A stretch of 64,000 nt of DNA from Eubacteriaceae bacterium CHKCI004 (GCA_900016875.1 FCNR01000063.1:124001-188000); one strand, 5' to 3'. Counted from the stretch's first letter, positions 45,322 through 54,647 are shown. The notes: generated by a model not told the origin, from the sequence alone. A program made the numbers and translations.

Positions 45322-46692
45322 ATGACAAAAGATATGACAGAGGGCAATCCCCTCCTTTTGATTCTGAAGTTTGCTCTGCCGCTGCTGGCTGGAAATCTGC
45401 TGCAGCAGGGATATAATGTGGCGGATGCCGCCATTGTGGGGCGGTTTCTGGGAACAGATGCACTGGCGGGTGTCGGCGCTTCCAGCAGTGTGCAGTTTCT
45501 TATCCTTGGTTTTTGTATCGGGACATGCACTGGCTTTTGCGTGCCGGTGGCTCAGAGATTTGGGGCAGGAGACTACAGCGCCATGCGCCGTTTTGTTTTC
45601 AACAGTTTTATTCTGACAGCGATTCTGGCGGTAGTGCTGACCATTCTGTGCGCGCTGTTTTGTACACAGATCGTAGAGCTTCTTGCTACACCGCAGGATA
45701 TTTTTGCCGATGCCTATATTTATCTGCTGGTGATTTTGCTGGGAATTCCATTTACGCTGCTTTACAATCTGACATCCAGCATTATGCGGGCGGTGGGGGA
45801 CAGTCGGACTCCGTTTCTGTTTCTGGCATTTGCCTGCGTCGCTAATATTTTTCTGGATATTTTCTGTATCACTACCCTGAAATGGGGAGTTGCCGGAGCG
45901 GCCATTGCGACTATCACTTCACAGCTGATGAGCGGCGTTCTTTGCCTTATTTACATGATGAAAAAATATCCGGTGCTGAAGATGAAGAAAGAAGAGCTGG
46001 AGATGAGAGGAGATTTCATGAGGACGCTGGTGATCATGGGATTTCCCATGGGACTGCAGTTTTCTATCACGGCCATCGGAAGCATGGTCATGCAGGCAGC
46101 CACCAACAATCTGGGAAGCGTTTACGTTTCCGCCAATACGGCGGCATCCCGTCTCAAATCCTTTGCCATGTGTCCGTTTGACGCCATCGCGGCGGCTGTA
46201 TCCACGTTCTGCAGCCAGAATTACGGAGCAAAGAAGGTGAACCGCATCAAAAAAGGACTGCGTCAGGGGACGGTGGCCGGAATCCTGTATGGAATCATTA
46301 TCGGTACCGTGCTGATATTCTTTGGAAGACAGCTTTCCATGATCTTTGTGGACGGAAAAGAGACGCTTGTTCTGGATGCTTCCCATGACATGCTGTTCTA
46401 CTCCGGATTCTTCTACTGGATTCTCGGTATCCTGATCATCGTCCGTCTCTGCGTGCAGGGACTGGGATACTCCGGACGCGCCGTTTTCTCAGGCGTAGTG
46501 GAAATGATCGCCCGGAGCGTGGTCAGCATCGGTTTTGTCCCGATGTGGGGCTTTACCGCCATCTGTTTTGCGGACCAGGCCGCATGGGTGACGGCGGCCA
46601 TGTATGTGGTGCCGACCTGCATCTACTGCCTGAAAAAAGTGGAAAAAGAACTTGGCGAGAAAACAGATGTGGAAGTTCTGGAAAATTCGTGA
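45322..46692 (+). CDS. MATE-family efflux transporter
   Basis: Twelve predicted membrane helices over 456 residues, in two halves, the layout of Na+ or H+ coupled multidrug and toxin exporters. The N-terminus EGNPLLLILKFALPLLAGNLLQQGYNVADAAIVGRFLG (in parts) and ASSSVQFLI are typical of the DinF/NorM-like Firmicute group. Substrate unknown. It follows trpD with no obvious promoter, so it may be co-transcribed and gated by the hairpin at its start. Confidence 0.92.
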   Translation: MTKDMTEGNPLLLILKFALPLLAGNLLQQGYNVADAAIVGRFLGTDALAGVGASSSVQFLILGFCIGTCTGFCVPVAQRFGAGDYSAMRRFVFNSFILTAILAVVLTILCALFCTQIVELLATPQDIFADAYIYLLVILLGIPFTLLYNLTSSIMRAVGDSRTPFLFLAFACVANIFLDIFCITTLKWGVAGAAIATITSQLMSGVLCLIYMMKKYPVLKMKKEELEMRGDFMRTLVIMGFPMGLQFSITAIGSMVMQAATNNLGSVYVSANTAASRLKSFAMCPFDAIAAAVSTFCSQNYGAKKVNRIKKGLRQGTVAGILYGIIIGTVLIFFGRQLSMIFVDGKETLVLDASHDMLFYSGFFYWILGILIIVRLCVQGLGYSGRAVFSGVVEMIARSVVSIGFVPMWGFTAICFADQAAWVTAAMYVVPTCIYCLKKVEKELGEKTDVEVLENS

Positions 46693-46820
46693 TATAGTAA
46701 ACTAATGTGCTGTTTTCGGTATCAAGACGCAGCACAGAATGCAGTTTATCAGACAGAATATATATAGAAGATTCCCGCTCATAAGGGCGGTGAGAGTGGA
46801 AATAACAGGAGGAAATCATC

Positions 46821-48635
46821 TTGGCTGGAATTGATCAGAGTAAGATTCGGAATTTTTGTATTATTGCCCATATTGACCATGGTAAGTCCACCCTTGCGGA
46901 CCGGATTATCGAGAAAACCGGCCTGCTCACAGACAGGGAGATGCAGGATCAGATTCTGGACAATATGGATCTGGAGAGAGAGCGCGGCATTACTATCAAG
47001 TCTCAGGCGGTGCGTACCATATATAAAGCAGAAGACGGTGAGGAATATATTTTCAATTTAATCGATACACCGGGACATGTGGATTTTAACTATGAAGTGA
47101 GCCGCAGTCTGGCAGCCTGTGAGGGCGCCATCCTCGTGGTGGACGCCGCCCAGGGTATCGAGGCGCAGACTCTGGCAAACGTATATCTTGCCATAGACCA
47201 TGATCTGGAGATCATGCCTGTCATCAACAAGATCGATCTGCCGAGCGCCGAGCCGGACCGGGTGGTGGCGGAGATAGAGGATGTCATCGGCATTGAAGCG
47301 GAGGATGCTCCGCAGATTTCCGCCAAAAACGGCATTAATATCGATCAGGTGCTGGAGCAGATCGTAAAGAAGATTCCTGCTCCGGGAGGCAGTCCGGATA
47401 ATCCGCTGCAGGCTTTGATTTTCGACAGCGTGTACGATTCCTATAAAGGAGTTATCGTTTTTGCCCGTATTATGGAAGGAACCATCAAAAAAGGCACCAA
47501 CATGCTTATGATGGCTACTGGAGCCAAGGCGGACGTGGTGGAGGTGGGAACCTTCGGTGCAGGTCAGTTCATCCCATGCGATGAACTTTCCGCCGGCATG
47601 GTAGGTTACATCACTGCCAGTCTCAAAAATGTGAAGGATACCCGGGTGGGCGATACGGTTACCGATGCGGACAACCCGTGCGCAGAACCTCTGCCTGGTT
47701 ATAAAAAAGTAAATCCGATGGTGTTCTGCGGCGTTTATCCGGCCGACGGCGCCAAGTATCCGGATCTGCGGGACGCTCTGGAGAAGCTGCAGCTTAACGA
47801 TGCGGCGCTTCAGTACGAGCCGGAGACCTCCGTGGCGCTGGGATTCGGCTTCCGCTGCGGTTTCCTGGGACTTCTCCATCTGGAGATCGTTCAGGAGCGT
47901 TTGGAAAGAGAATATAATCTTGATCTTGTGACAACTGCGCCGAGTGTTATCTACAAGGTACACCTGACCGATGGCACGGTATTTGATCTGACTAACCCGA
48001 CCAACCTGCCGGATCCGTCCACCATTGATTATATGGAGGAGCCAATCGTTTCCGCAGAGATCATGGTGACCAAGGAGTATGTGGGTTCCATCATGAAGCT
48101 TTGCCAGGAACGGCGCGGCGTCTACGTCTCTATGGAGTACATGGAAGAGACAAGAGCGCTCTTAAAATATGAGCTTCCGCTCAACGAGATCATCTACGAT
48201 TTCTTTGATGCTTTGAAATCACGTTCCAGAGGTTATGCTTCTTTCGATTATGAGATGAAAGGCTATGTTCAGTCAGATCTTGTGAAGCTTGACATACTCA
48301 TTAACAGAGAAAATGTGGACGCCCTTTCCTTCATTGTCCATGCTTCCTCTGCCTATGAGCGCGGCAGAAAGATGTGCGAGAAGCTCAAAGAGGAGATTCC
48401 AAGACATCTGTTTGAGATTCCGATTCAGGCGGCCATCGGAAGCAAGATCATCGCCAGAGAGACCGTGAAAGCTGTCCGCAAGGACGTTCTTGCCAAATGT
48501 TACGGCGGCGATATCAGCCGGAAGAAGAAGCTTCTGGAGAAACAGAAAGAGGGAAAGAAACGTATGCGCCAGATCGGCAATGTGGAGATTCCACAGAAGG
48601 CGTTCATGAGCGTGCTGAAGCTGGATGAGGATTAG
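46821..48635 (+). CDS. lepA: Elongation factor 4 (back-translocating GTPase)
   Basis: Ribosome-bound translational GTPase. G1 is [15 protein letters not shown]2 and switch [16 protein letters not shown]3 [12 protein letters not shown] and G4 [12 protein letters not shown]. The EF-G-like domains and the LepA-specific C-terminal domain ([30 protein letters not shown] in parts) complete 604 residues. The start is TTG with AGGAGGA 9 bases ahead. Usually lepA sits near holA and rpsT in Firmicutes, and it does here. Confidence 0.97.
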   Translation: MAGIDQSKIRNFCIIAHIDHGKSTLADRIIEKTGLLTDREMQDQILDNMDLERERGITIKSQAVRTIYKAEDGEEYIFNLIDTPGHVDFNYEVSRSLAACEGAILVVDAAQGIEAQTLANVYLAIDHDLEIMPVINKIDLPSAEPDRVVAEIEDVIGIEAEDAPQISAKNGINIDQVLEQIVKKIPAPGGSPDNPLQALIFDSVYDSYKGVIVFARIMEGTIKKGTNMLMMATGAKADVVEVGTFGAGQFIPCDELSAGMVGYITASLKNVKDTRVGDTVTDADNPCAEPLPGYKKVNPMVFCGVYPADGAKYPDLRDALEKLQLNDAALQYEPETSVALGFGFRCGFLGLLHLEIVQERLEREYNLDLVTTAPSVIYKVHLTDGTVFDLTNPTNLPDPSTIDYMEEPIVSAEIMVTKEYVGSIMKLCQERRGVYVSMEYMEETRALLKYELPLNEIIYDFFDALKSRSRGYASFDYEMKGYVQSDLVKLDILINRENVDALSFIVHASSAYERGRKMCEKLKEEIPRHLFEIPIQAAIGSKIIARETVKAVRKDVLAKCYGGDISRKKKLLEKQKEGKKRMRQIGNVEIPQKAFMSVLKLDED

Positions 48636-48683
48636 AATGTGATTAAATAGTATTGGGGAACATCTTTATAGTAATCAGAATTT

Positions 48684-48727
48684 AGGGAACATTGTTTTAT
48701 GATCAATGTTCCCTTTCTTTTTTTCTT
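48684..48727 (+). terminator. Terminator of lepA
   Basis: Perfect 11-bp stem AGGGAACATTG (48684-48694) with CAATGTTCCCT (48704-48714), then a T-rich tract. The rest of the 300-base gap to the nitroreductase gene is AT-rich and holds only a promoter. Confidence 0.92.
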
Positions 48728-48795
48728 TCTCTCTCGTTTATGTAGATTTCTTCTGTTATTTATTATTTCCTATCGGAAAAAAATAAAAATTCATG

Positions 48796-48826
48796 TTGAC
48801 TCTCCGACAGCAGGATGCCGTATTGT
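48796..48826 (+). promoter_or_regulatory. Candidate promoter with 19-base spacer, before the nitroreductase gene
   Basis: TTGACT, 19 bases, TATTGT. The long spacer is of the kind activated by MerR-family regulators; one such gene lies at the end of this cluster. Confidence 0.4.
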
Positions 48827-48936
48827 TATGTTACAGAAAATCTTTACCGGTGAAAAAACGGAAATCTGTGGGTAAAAGCAAAACAAAAAAATATAAACAT
48901 CTGATACGCAGATGCTGTACGGAAAGGAGGACAAAC

Positions 48937-49452
48937 ATGGATTTTTTGGAATTGGCGAAATCCAGATGGTCTGTGCGCAAGTTTAAGCCGCAGCAGATTA
49001 GCAGCGAGGAGCTTGAGCAGATTCTGCTGGCAGGGAAATACGCGCCTACGGCAGTAAATTACCAGCCGCAGAAGATTTACATTTTAAAAAGTAAAGAGGC
49101 AATGGAAAAAATCAACAGCGTGTGCAAATGTGTGTTTGGCGCGCCAATGGCGATTCTTGTGGCCTATGACAAGGAGAGAGCGTGGAGATGTCCGTTTGAC
49201 GGACATTTGTCCGGCGATGTGGACGTCGGCATCGTGGCGACGCATATGGTCATGAAAGCCTGGGAGATGGGAATCGGCACCTGCTTTGTGGAACATTTTG
49301 ATCCGGAAGATGTGAAAAAAATTTTCAATCTTCCAGAGAATGAGAAGGTGGTATTGTTGCTGCCAATTGGTTATCCTGCCAATGATGCGGAGCCGCTCAT
49401 GAAACTGCATGGAACATTCCGGGAGAAAGAGGATGTGGTAAAAACATTGTAG
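48937..49452 (+). CDS. Nitroreductase-family flavoprotein
   Basis: FMN-dependent reductase fold of 171 residues. The N-terminus has the family pattern SRWSVRKFKPQQIS, followed by LLAGKYAPTAVNYQPQKIYIL for FMN contacts and GDVDVGIVATHMVMKAWEMGIGTC (in parts) for the dimer core. It is a short member. I chose the ATG after AAAGGAGG; the open frame upstream is Lys-rich noise. Its substrate is unknown. It is the first gene of a long run on the plus strand that includes acyl-CoA dehydrogenases and ETF, so a redox role in that pathway is possible. Confidence 0.87.
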   Translation: MDFLELAKSRWSVRKFKPQQISSEELEQILLAGKYAPTAVNYQPQKIYILKSKEAMEKINSVCKCVFGAPMAILVAYDKERAWRCPFDGHLSGDVDVGIVATHMVMKAWEMGIGTCFVEHFDPEDVKKIFNLPENEKVVLLLPIGYPANDAEPLMKLHGTFREKEDVVKTL

Positions 49453-49544
49453 AAATGTTTGGCTGATGCAAAGCGTTTATAGCATATATAAAAAGAACGG
49501 CATTGGCAAAAATGATGTGACATGTATTGAAAGGGGAATATACG

Positions 49545-50687
49545 ATGATGAATTTTGCATTGACAGAAGAACAGAAAAAAATACAGGAAAAAGCAAGAGC
49601 CTTTGCGGAGAGAGAACTGGCTTCCGGCGCGCAGGAAAGAGATCTGTCAGAAGAATTTCCGATGTATTTGATTAAAAAGCTGGGAGAGGAAGGGTTGATC
49701 GGTCTGCAATTTCCAAAAGAATATGGAGGACAGGGGAAAGATTATCTTTCTTTTATTCTGGTGGTAGAAGAACTGTCCAAAGTAGATTCTGCTTTTGGTA
49801 TTGCTTATGCGATATCTTCCACATTTACGACAGGGATTTATTTGTTTGGAAATGATGCGCAGAAAAAACATTGTATGCCTAGATTGTTTAGAGGAGACGC
49901 ATTAGGATGTTTTGCGCTGACTGAGCCGGATGCCGGTTCCGATGCCGGTTCGGCCAAGACGACGGCCGTCCGGGAGGGAGATCATTATATTATAAATGGA
50001 ACAAAATGTTTTATCACCAACAGTGCAGTGGCAGATTATTGTATGCTTATTGTCAATACAGATTTGTCTAAAGGTTCCAAAGGTCTCACAGCGTTTCTGG
50101 TAGATTTGAAGACGACGCCGGGCGTTCGTATTGGACATATTGAAAATAAATGCGGCATCAAATCTGCCAAAGTGGCTGAAGTTATTTTTGAAAATGCGGT
50201 AATTCCGGCGGATCGTATGCTGGGACAGGAAGGGAAAGGATTCCGATATGCCTTGACAGCATTGGATGCGGGGCGTCTCGGTGTGGCAGCGCAGGGACTT
50301 GGTCTGGCACAGGCAGCGTTTGATATTACAAAAGAATATATGAAACAGAGAAAACAATTTGGAAAGCCTATTTGTGCCAACCAATATCCGGCATTTAAGA
50401 TGGCGGATTTGGAGACGGAGATTGATATGGCGCGGCTTTTGTTGTACAAAGGCGTGTGGAAACAACAGGAAGGGATGAATTTCTCCGTGGACGCTTCCAA
50501 GGCGAAGCTGGCCTGTACCAATGTTGCGATGAAAGTGACGACAGAATGTATCCAGAATATGGGCGGCGCAGGTTATATGAGAGAACAAAATGTGGAGCGT
50601 ATGTTCCGTGATGCGAAAATCACGCAGATTTATGAGGGAACCAACGAAATTCAGAGACTGATTATCAGTGGAAATATTTTTAAATAA
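49545..50687 (+). CDS. Acyl-CoA dehydrogenase 1 (short-chain/Bcd type)
   Basis: FAD enzyme that interconverts acyl-CoA and 2-enoyl-CoA. Domain order is the usual helical N-domain, beta middle domain with FALTEPDAGSDAGSA at the FAD site, and helical C-domain. The catalytic base is Glu364 in IYEGTNEIQRL; QNMGGAGYMRE precedes it. 380 residues. Two adjacent ATGs follow AAAGGGGAA; either may be used. In anaerobes such enzymes run as enoyl-CoA reductases with ETF. It is followed by a terminator and then by a lone EtfA FAD domain. Confidence 0.92.
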   Translation: MMNFALTEEQKKIQEKARAFAERELASGAQERDLSEEFPMYLIKKLGEEGLIGLQFPKEYGGQGKDYLSFILVVEELSKVDSAFGIAYAISSTFTTGIYLFGNDAQKKHCMPRLFRGDALGCFALTEPDAGSDAGSAKTTAVREGDHYIINGTKCFITNSAVADYCMLIVNTDLSKGSKGLTAFLVDLKTTPGVRIGHIENKCGIKSAKVAEVIFENAVIPADRMLGQEGKGFRYALTALDAGRLGVAAQGLGLAQAAFDITKEYMKQRKQFGKPICANQYPAFKMADLETEIDMARLLLYKGVWKQQEGMNFSVDASKAKLACTNVAMKVTTECIQNMGGAGYMREQNVERMFRDAKITQIYEGTNEIQRLIISGNIFK

Positions 50688-50734
50688 GAGTCTTAACGAC
50701 AGAAAGCATGTATGATAAGTAAAATGTGAAAAAG

Positions 50735-50787
50735 AGAGGCTGCCAATTCTTCCCGATGAGCAGGAAGAGTTTGCGCCTCTTTTTTCT
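50735..50787 (+). terminator. Terminator after acyl-CoA dehydrogenase 1
   Basis: AGAGGC (50735-50740) with GCCTCT (50775-50780) and an inner 8-bp stem, then six Ts. The T-run can itself pair with GAAGAAAAAAG at 50800-50810, an 11-bp alternative hairpin that could weaken termination. Confidence 0.75.
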
Positions 50788-50851
50788 TCCTGAAAAATAG
50801 AAGAAAAAAGCTCTGATAATGAACAGGCAGAATAAAGGGAGGCTGAAAAAG

Positions 50852-51394
50852 ATGAATAATATGAAAAAAATAGCAGAGAAAGAATTGTACGCTGTCAAAA
50901 CAGAAAATGGAATCTGGAGAGAGGAATTATGTTTGAAAAAGGCTGTGCATATGCTGCTTTTGTATCTGAAGACGATAGAGATTCCGGCGGAAAAAGAGAT
51001 TATCGTGGCAGGTGGGAGGGGAATAAAAGAAAAGAAAGACTTCAGAACTCTCCAGTCGCTGGCGGATGTGTTAGGAGGTACTATGGGTGTTTCACGTCCT
51101 TTGGTTGATGAGGGATGGTTTCCCAGAGAATTGCAGATTGGAATAAATGGAAAGAGAGTGGAACCGGGACTGTATGTGGCTGTCGGAATATCCGGCGCTT
51201 TTCAGCATATGGCTGCGGTAAAAGAGGCGGATTATATCATTGTGATGAATACAGACAGGAATGCTCCTTTTTTTGAGAGGGCGGATTTCGGGATTGTGGG
51301 AGATTACAAAAAAATTCTCCCATTTTTACTGTGGGAGATGGAAAAGAAGACTCCACGCACTGGAGGGTTTTTGGAATATATAAAGAAAAAATAA
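50852..51394 (+). CDS. Free-standing C-terminal FAD domain of ETF alpha
   Basis: A 180-residue protein that aligns only with the C-terminal FAD-binding domain of EtfA. It shows AGGRGIKEKKDF (GRG loop), GVSRPLVDEGWFP (SRxxVDxGW), QIGINGKRVEPGLYVAVGISGAFQH and NTDRNAPFFERADFGIVGD, in the same order as in the complete EtfA at 53.5 kb. The N-terminal alpha/beta domain of about 190 residues is absent; only a 50-residue lead segment comes first. The usual T of QTGKT is N here, and the G after QH is replaced by Ala, so FAD contacts may differ. AAAGGGAGG lies 9 bases before ATG, so it is a designed small gene, not a frameshift remnant. Role unknown. Confidence 0.85.
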   Translation: MNNMKKIAEKELYAVKTENGIWREELCLKKAVHMLLLYLKTIEIPAEKEIIVAGGRGIKEKKDFRTLQSLADVLGGTMGVSRPLVDEGWFPRELQIGINGKRVEPGLYVAVGISGAFQHMAAVKEADYIIVMNTDRNAPFFERADFGIVGDYKKILPFLLWEMEKKTPRTGGFLEYIKKK

Positions 51395-51416
51395 ACAAAA
51401 AAAGAGAAAAATCACA

Positions 51417-51447
51417 TTGACTATCTCGGCACTGTATCCAATAGGAT
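51417..51447 (+). promoter_or_regulatory. Candidate promoter with 19-base spacer, before acyl-CoA dehydrogenase 2
   Basis: TTGACT, 19 bases, TAGGAT; the -10 end holds the dyad TATCC-AATA-GGATA (51435-51448). Same -35 and spacer as before the nitroreductase gene. Confidence 0.4.
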
Positions 51448-51529
51448 AAAGACAAGTAAAGATAAAATAAAAAAATATATACAAATTTTTGTTTTGTTTG
51501 AACTGAATCTTGCAGAAAGGAAGAAACAC

Positions 51530-52672
51530 ATGGATTTTTCATTGACAAAGAAACAGGAAATGCTGAAAAAGCTTTCGGAACAGTTTGCGGTAAATGAACT
51601 GGAACCTGTGGCAGCAGAGGTGGATGAAAGTCATACATTTCCGGAAGAAAACTTTAAAAAGATGGCAGAGCTTGGCTTTACAGGTATTGGAGTGTCAAGA
51701 CAGTACGGTGGTTCGGAGGGAGGCACGCTGGAAAAGGTGATTGCCGTTTCAGAGTTTGCAAAAGTGTGTATGTCTTCAGCGGCAATTCTCTCCATTCATC
51801 TGATCGCGCCGCAGGCAATTAGCAGATATGGAACAGAGGAGCAAAAAAAGAAATATTTGCCTAGACTGACCAGAGGCGGAGAATTGGGGGCTTTCGCACT
51901 GACAGAGCCGGATGCCGGTTCCGATGCCGGTTCGGCCAGAACCACAGCGATTTTCGACAGAGAAACAAATGAGTATGTATTGAACGGAACCAAATGTTTT
52001 ATTTCTGGCGGAAGCCGGGCGGGCGTAGTCATCGTATTTGCGCTCACCGATCCGTCCAAAGGAACAAGAGGAATGTCTGCCATCATAGTAGAAAAAGGAA
52101 CGCCAGGTTTTACCGTGGGGAAAGTGGAAAATAAAATGGGGCTTGGAGGTTCCGAAACCGCAGAGCTGATTTTTGAGGACTGCCGCGTGCCGGCGGCAAA
52201 TTTTCTGGGAAAAGAAGGACAGGGATTTAAGATTGCCATGCAGGCGCTGGACGGCGCAAGAATCGGTGTGGGAGCCCAGGCTATGGGCGTGGCCGAAGCA
52301 GCCGTAGACCTATCTGTTAAATACGCGAATGAGAGGGTACAATTTGGAAAGCCGATTGCTGCTTTGCAGGGAATCCAATGGTATATCGCAGATATGGCAA
52401 CCAAAACGGAGGCAGCTAAGGCCCTTGTATATCATGCGGCTTATCTGGCGGACAGTGGGCAGCCGTTTACCAAAATGGCGGCGATGTGTAAATTAAACGC
52501 GTCTGAAAATGCCCGGTTTGTAACGAACCTTGCATTACAGATACATGGAGGATATGGATACATGAAAGAATATCCTTTGGAAAGAATGTACAGGGATGCG
52601 AAGATTACGGAGATTTATGAAGGAACCTCAGAAATCCATAAAGTAGTCATAGCAAGGGAGGTAATGAGATAA
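51530..52672 (+). CDS. Acyl-CoA dehydrogenase 2 (Bcd type, paired with EtfBA)
   Basis: FAD enzyme of 380 residues, exactly as long as dehydrogenase 1 and with its catalytic Glu364 at the same position (IYEGTSEIHKV). FALTEPDAGSDAGSA marks the FAD site and LQIHGGYGYMKEYPLERMYRDAKI (in parts) the C-domain. It lies 2 bases before etfB, so this is the gene whose product most likely forms a complex with EtfBA, as in butyryl-CoA, acryloyl-CoA or isocaprenoyl-CoA reductases of Clostridia. Acyl chain preference cannot be read from the sequence. Confidence 0.93.
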   Translation: MDFSLTKKQEMLKKLSEQFAVNELEPVAAEVDESHTFPEENFKKMAELGFTGIGVSRQYGGSEGGTLEKVIAVSEFAKVCMSSAAILSIHLIAPQAISRYGTEEQKKKYLPRLTRGGELGAFALTEPDAGSDAGSARTTAIFDRETNEYVLNGTKCFISGGSRAGVVIVFALTDPSKGTRGMSAIIVEKGTPGFTVGKVENKMGLGGSETAELIFEDCRVPAANFLGKEGQGFKIAMQALDGARIGVGAQAMGVAEAAVDLSVKYANERVQFGKPIAALQGIQWYIADMATKTEAAKALVYHAAYLADSGQPFTKMAAMCKLNASENARFVTNLALQIHGGYGYMKEYPLERMYRDAKITEIYEGTSEIHKVVIAREVMR

Positions 52673-52674
52673 CG

Positions 52675-53478
52675 ATGAGAATATATGTATGTGTAAAACA
52701 GGTTCCGGATACATCGGGGAAAGTGGCAGTCAATCCGGACGGAACCCTCAACCGGGCTTCCATGGAGACAATTACCAATCCTGATGATTTGATGGCTATG
52801 GAACAGGCGTTATTGATAAAAGACAAGAATGATTGTCAGGTCACTGTAGTGACAATGGGGCCTCCGCAGGCCGAAGGAATGCTTCGGGAGCTTTTGGCAA
52901 TGGGAGCAGATGATGCTGTTTTAATTTCCAGCAGAGAATTTGGCGGTTCAGATACATTTGCCACCTCACAGATCATTGCAGGAGCGATTCAACATTTGGG
53001 ACTTGAAAAAGAAGATATCATTTTTTGCGGAAGGCAGGCCATTGATGGAGATACCGCACAGGTAGGGCCTCAGATCGCTGAGAAATTAGATATTCCACAG
53101 ATTACTTATGCGGCGGATATTGAAAAAGAGGGAGACTGTGTGACAGTGAAACGGATGCTGGAAGACGGATATATGAAGATTAAGACCAGCACGCCATGTC
53201 TGATCACCTGTATAAAAGAGCAGGAGAGCGGATCAAGGTATATGACATTAAATGGAATCAACGACTGCTATGAAAAACCGCTGCAGATTCTTGACTATGA
53301 AGCGTTAAAGGATGAACCCCTCATTGAGACAGATACCATAGGATTGAAAGGGTCTCCGACGAATATTTTTAAATCATTTACTCCGCCGTTAAAGGGGGCG
53401 GGCGTTATGCTCACAGGAACAGACAGAGAGATGGCTGCATCGTTGGCGAAAGCGCTCGATGAAAAGCATATGTTATAG
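52675..53478 (+). CDS. etfB: Electron transfer flavoprotein, beta subunit (bifurcating type)
   Basis: Small ETF subunit; 267 residues. The nucleotide-binding region reads GRQAIDGDTAQVGPQIAEKL. The DGDTAQVGP form of this motif is, from literature I recall, characteristic of electron-bifurcating ETFs, which hold FAD here in place of AMP. CVKQVPDTS at the start is also typical. Such an ETF oxidises NADH, sends one electron to the acyl-CoA dehydrogenase and the other to ferredoxin. It is coupled to dehydrogenase 2 upstream and etfA downstream. Confidence 0.95.
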   Translation: MRIYVCVKQVPDTSGKVAVNPDGTLNRASMETITNPDDLMAMEQALLIKDKNDCQVTVVTMGPPQAEGMLRELLAMGADDAVLISSREFGGSDTFATSQIIAGAIQHLGLEKEDIIFCGRQAIDGDTAQVGPQIAEKLDIPQITYAADIEKEGDCVTVKRMLEDGYMKIKTSTPCLITCIKEQESGSRYMTLNGINDCYEKPLQILDYEALKDEPLIETDTIGLKGSPTNIFKSFTPPLKGAGVMLTGTDREMAASLAKALDEKHML

Positions 53479-53495
53479 AAGAGGGGGAAAAGCAC

Positions 53496-54602
53496 ATGGG
53501 ATTTGATAGTGCAAAGATTGAAGAGTTCCGAAATATCTGGGTATTTTGCGAGCAAAGAGATGGAAAACTGATGGAGACGGACTTTGAACTGATATCCGAA
53601 GGCAGAAAACTGGCTGATGAGAGAGGAGCGGAGCTGATCGGTGTTCTTCTGGGGGATCAGGTGGAAGGATTGGCGGGAGAGATTGGAGGATATGGAGCGG
53701 ATAAAGTGATTGTCTGTGATCATCCGATGCTCAAAGTATATACCACGGATGCCTATGCAAAAGTATTGTGCGATGCGGCCATGGAGTATAAACCAGAAAT
53801 TATTCTTATAGGAGCTTCTAATATTGGACGGGATCTGGGACCAAGATGTGCGGCGAGATTACATACAGGATTAACTGCGGACTGCACACACCTTGATATT
53901 GATATGAATGAATATGTTAATTTCTTGACAACATCCTCCACACTGGATATGGACAAGACAAAATTTAAAATGGATGATGTGAATCTTAAAATGACCAGAC
54001 CAGCCTTTGGCGGACACCTCATGGCAACAATCATCTGTCCCAGATTCCGTCCATGTATGTCGACGGTTCGGCCGGGCGTGCTGAAGAAAGCGGAATATTC
54101 CAGAGAAAAAGCAGAGAAAGTACAGGTGGAAATGTATCCGGTTCATTTGAATGCAAAGGATATACATACACAGGTAATAGAAGTAATAAAAGAAGCAAAA
54201 CAAATGGTAGATTTAATCGGCGCTGATATTGTAGTTTCTGTGGGAAGAGGTATCAGTAAAGATGTGGAAAAAGGAAAAGAACTGGCGACACAACTGGCCG
54301 GGGCATTGGGAGGCGGTGTCGTGGGAGGTTCCAGAGCGGTGATTGACGCGGGATGGCTTACCGCAGATCATCAGGTAGGGCAGACGGGAAAAACAGTACA
54401 TCCCAAAATATATGTAGCGCTTGGCATTTCCGGAGCTATCCAGCACAAAGCAGGTATGCAGGATTCCGATTTGATCATCGCTGTCAATAAGGACGAGAAG
54501 GCGCCGATTTTTGACTGCGCTGACTATGGACTTGTCGGAGATCTGTTTAAAATAGTGCCAATGATGGTGGAAGAGATTACGGAAATGAAAGATAAAAAAT
54601 AA
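53496..54602 (+). CDS. etfA: Electron transfer flavoprotein, alpha subunit
   Basis: Large ETF subunit; 368 residues with both domains. The N-terminal domain shows LTADCTHLDID and RPAFGGHLMATI, then MSTVRPGVL. The C-terminal FAD domain has VGRGISKDVEKG, GSRAVIDAGWL, HQVGQTGKTVHPK, GISGAIQHKAGM and NKDEKAPIFDCADYGLVGD. This complete copy gives the reference against which the lone FAD domain at 50.9 kb is clearly partial. 17 bases after etfB. Confidence 0.96.
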   Translation: MGFDSAKIEEFRNIWVFCEQRDGKLMETDFELISEGRKLADERGAELIGVLLGDQVEGLAGEIGGYGADKVIVCDHPMLKVYTTDAYAKVLCDAAMEYKPEIILIGASNIGRDLGPRCAARLHTGLTADCTHLDIDMNEYVNFLTTSSTLDMDKTKFKMDDVNLKMTRPAFGGHLMATIICPRFRPCMSTVRPGVLKKAEYSREKAEKVQVEMYPVHLNAKDIHTQVIEVIKEAKQMVDLIGADIVVSVGRGISKDVEKGKELATQLAGALGGGVVGGSRAVIDAGWLTADHQVGQTGKTVHPKIYVALGISGAIQHKAGMQDSDLIIAVNKDEKAPIFDCADYGLVGDLFKIVPMMVEEITEMKDKK

Positions 54603-54647
54603 ATAAAGGAAGGCTTTTAAACATGTAAAACAGAGAGGAGAAATTGT

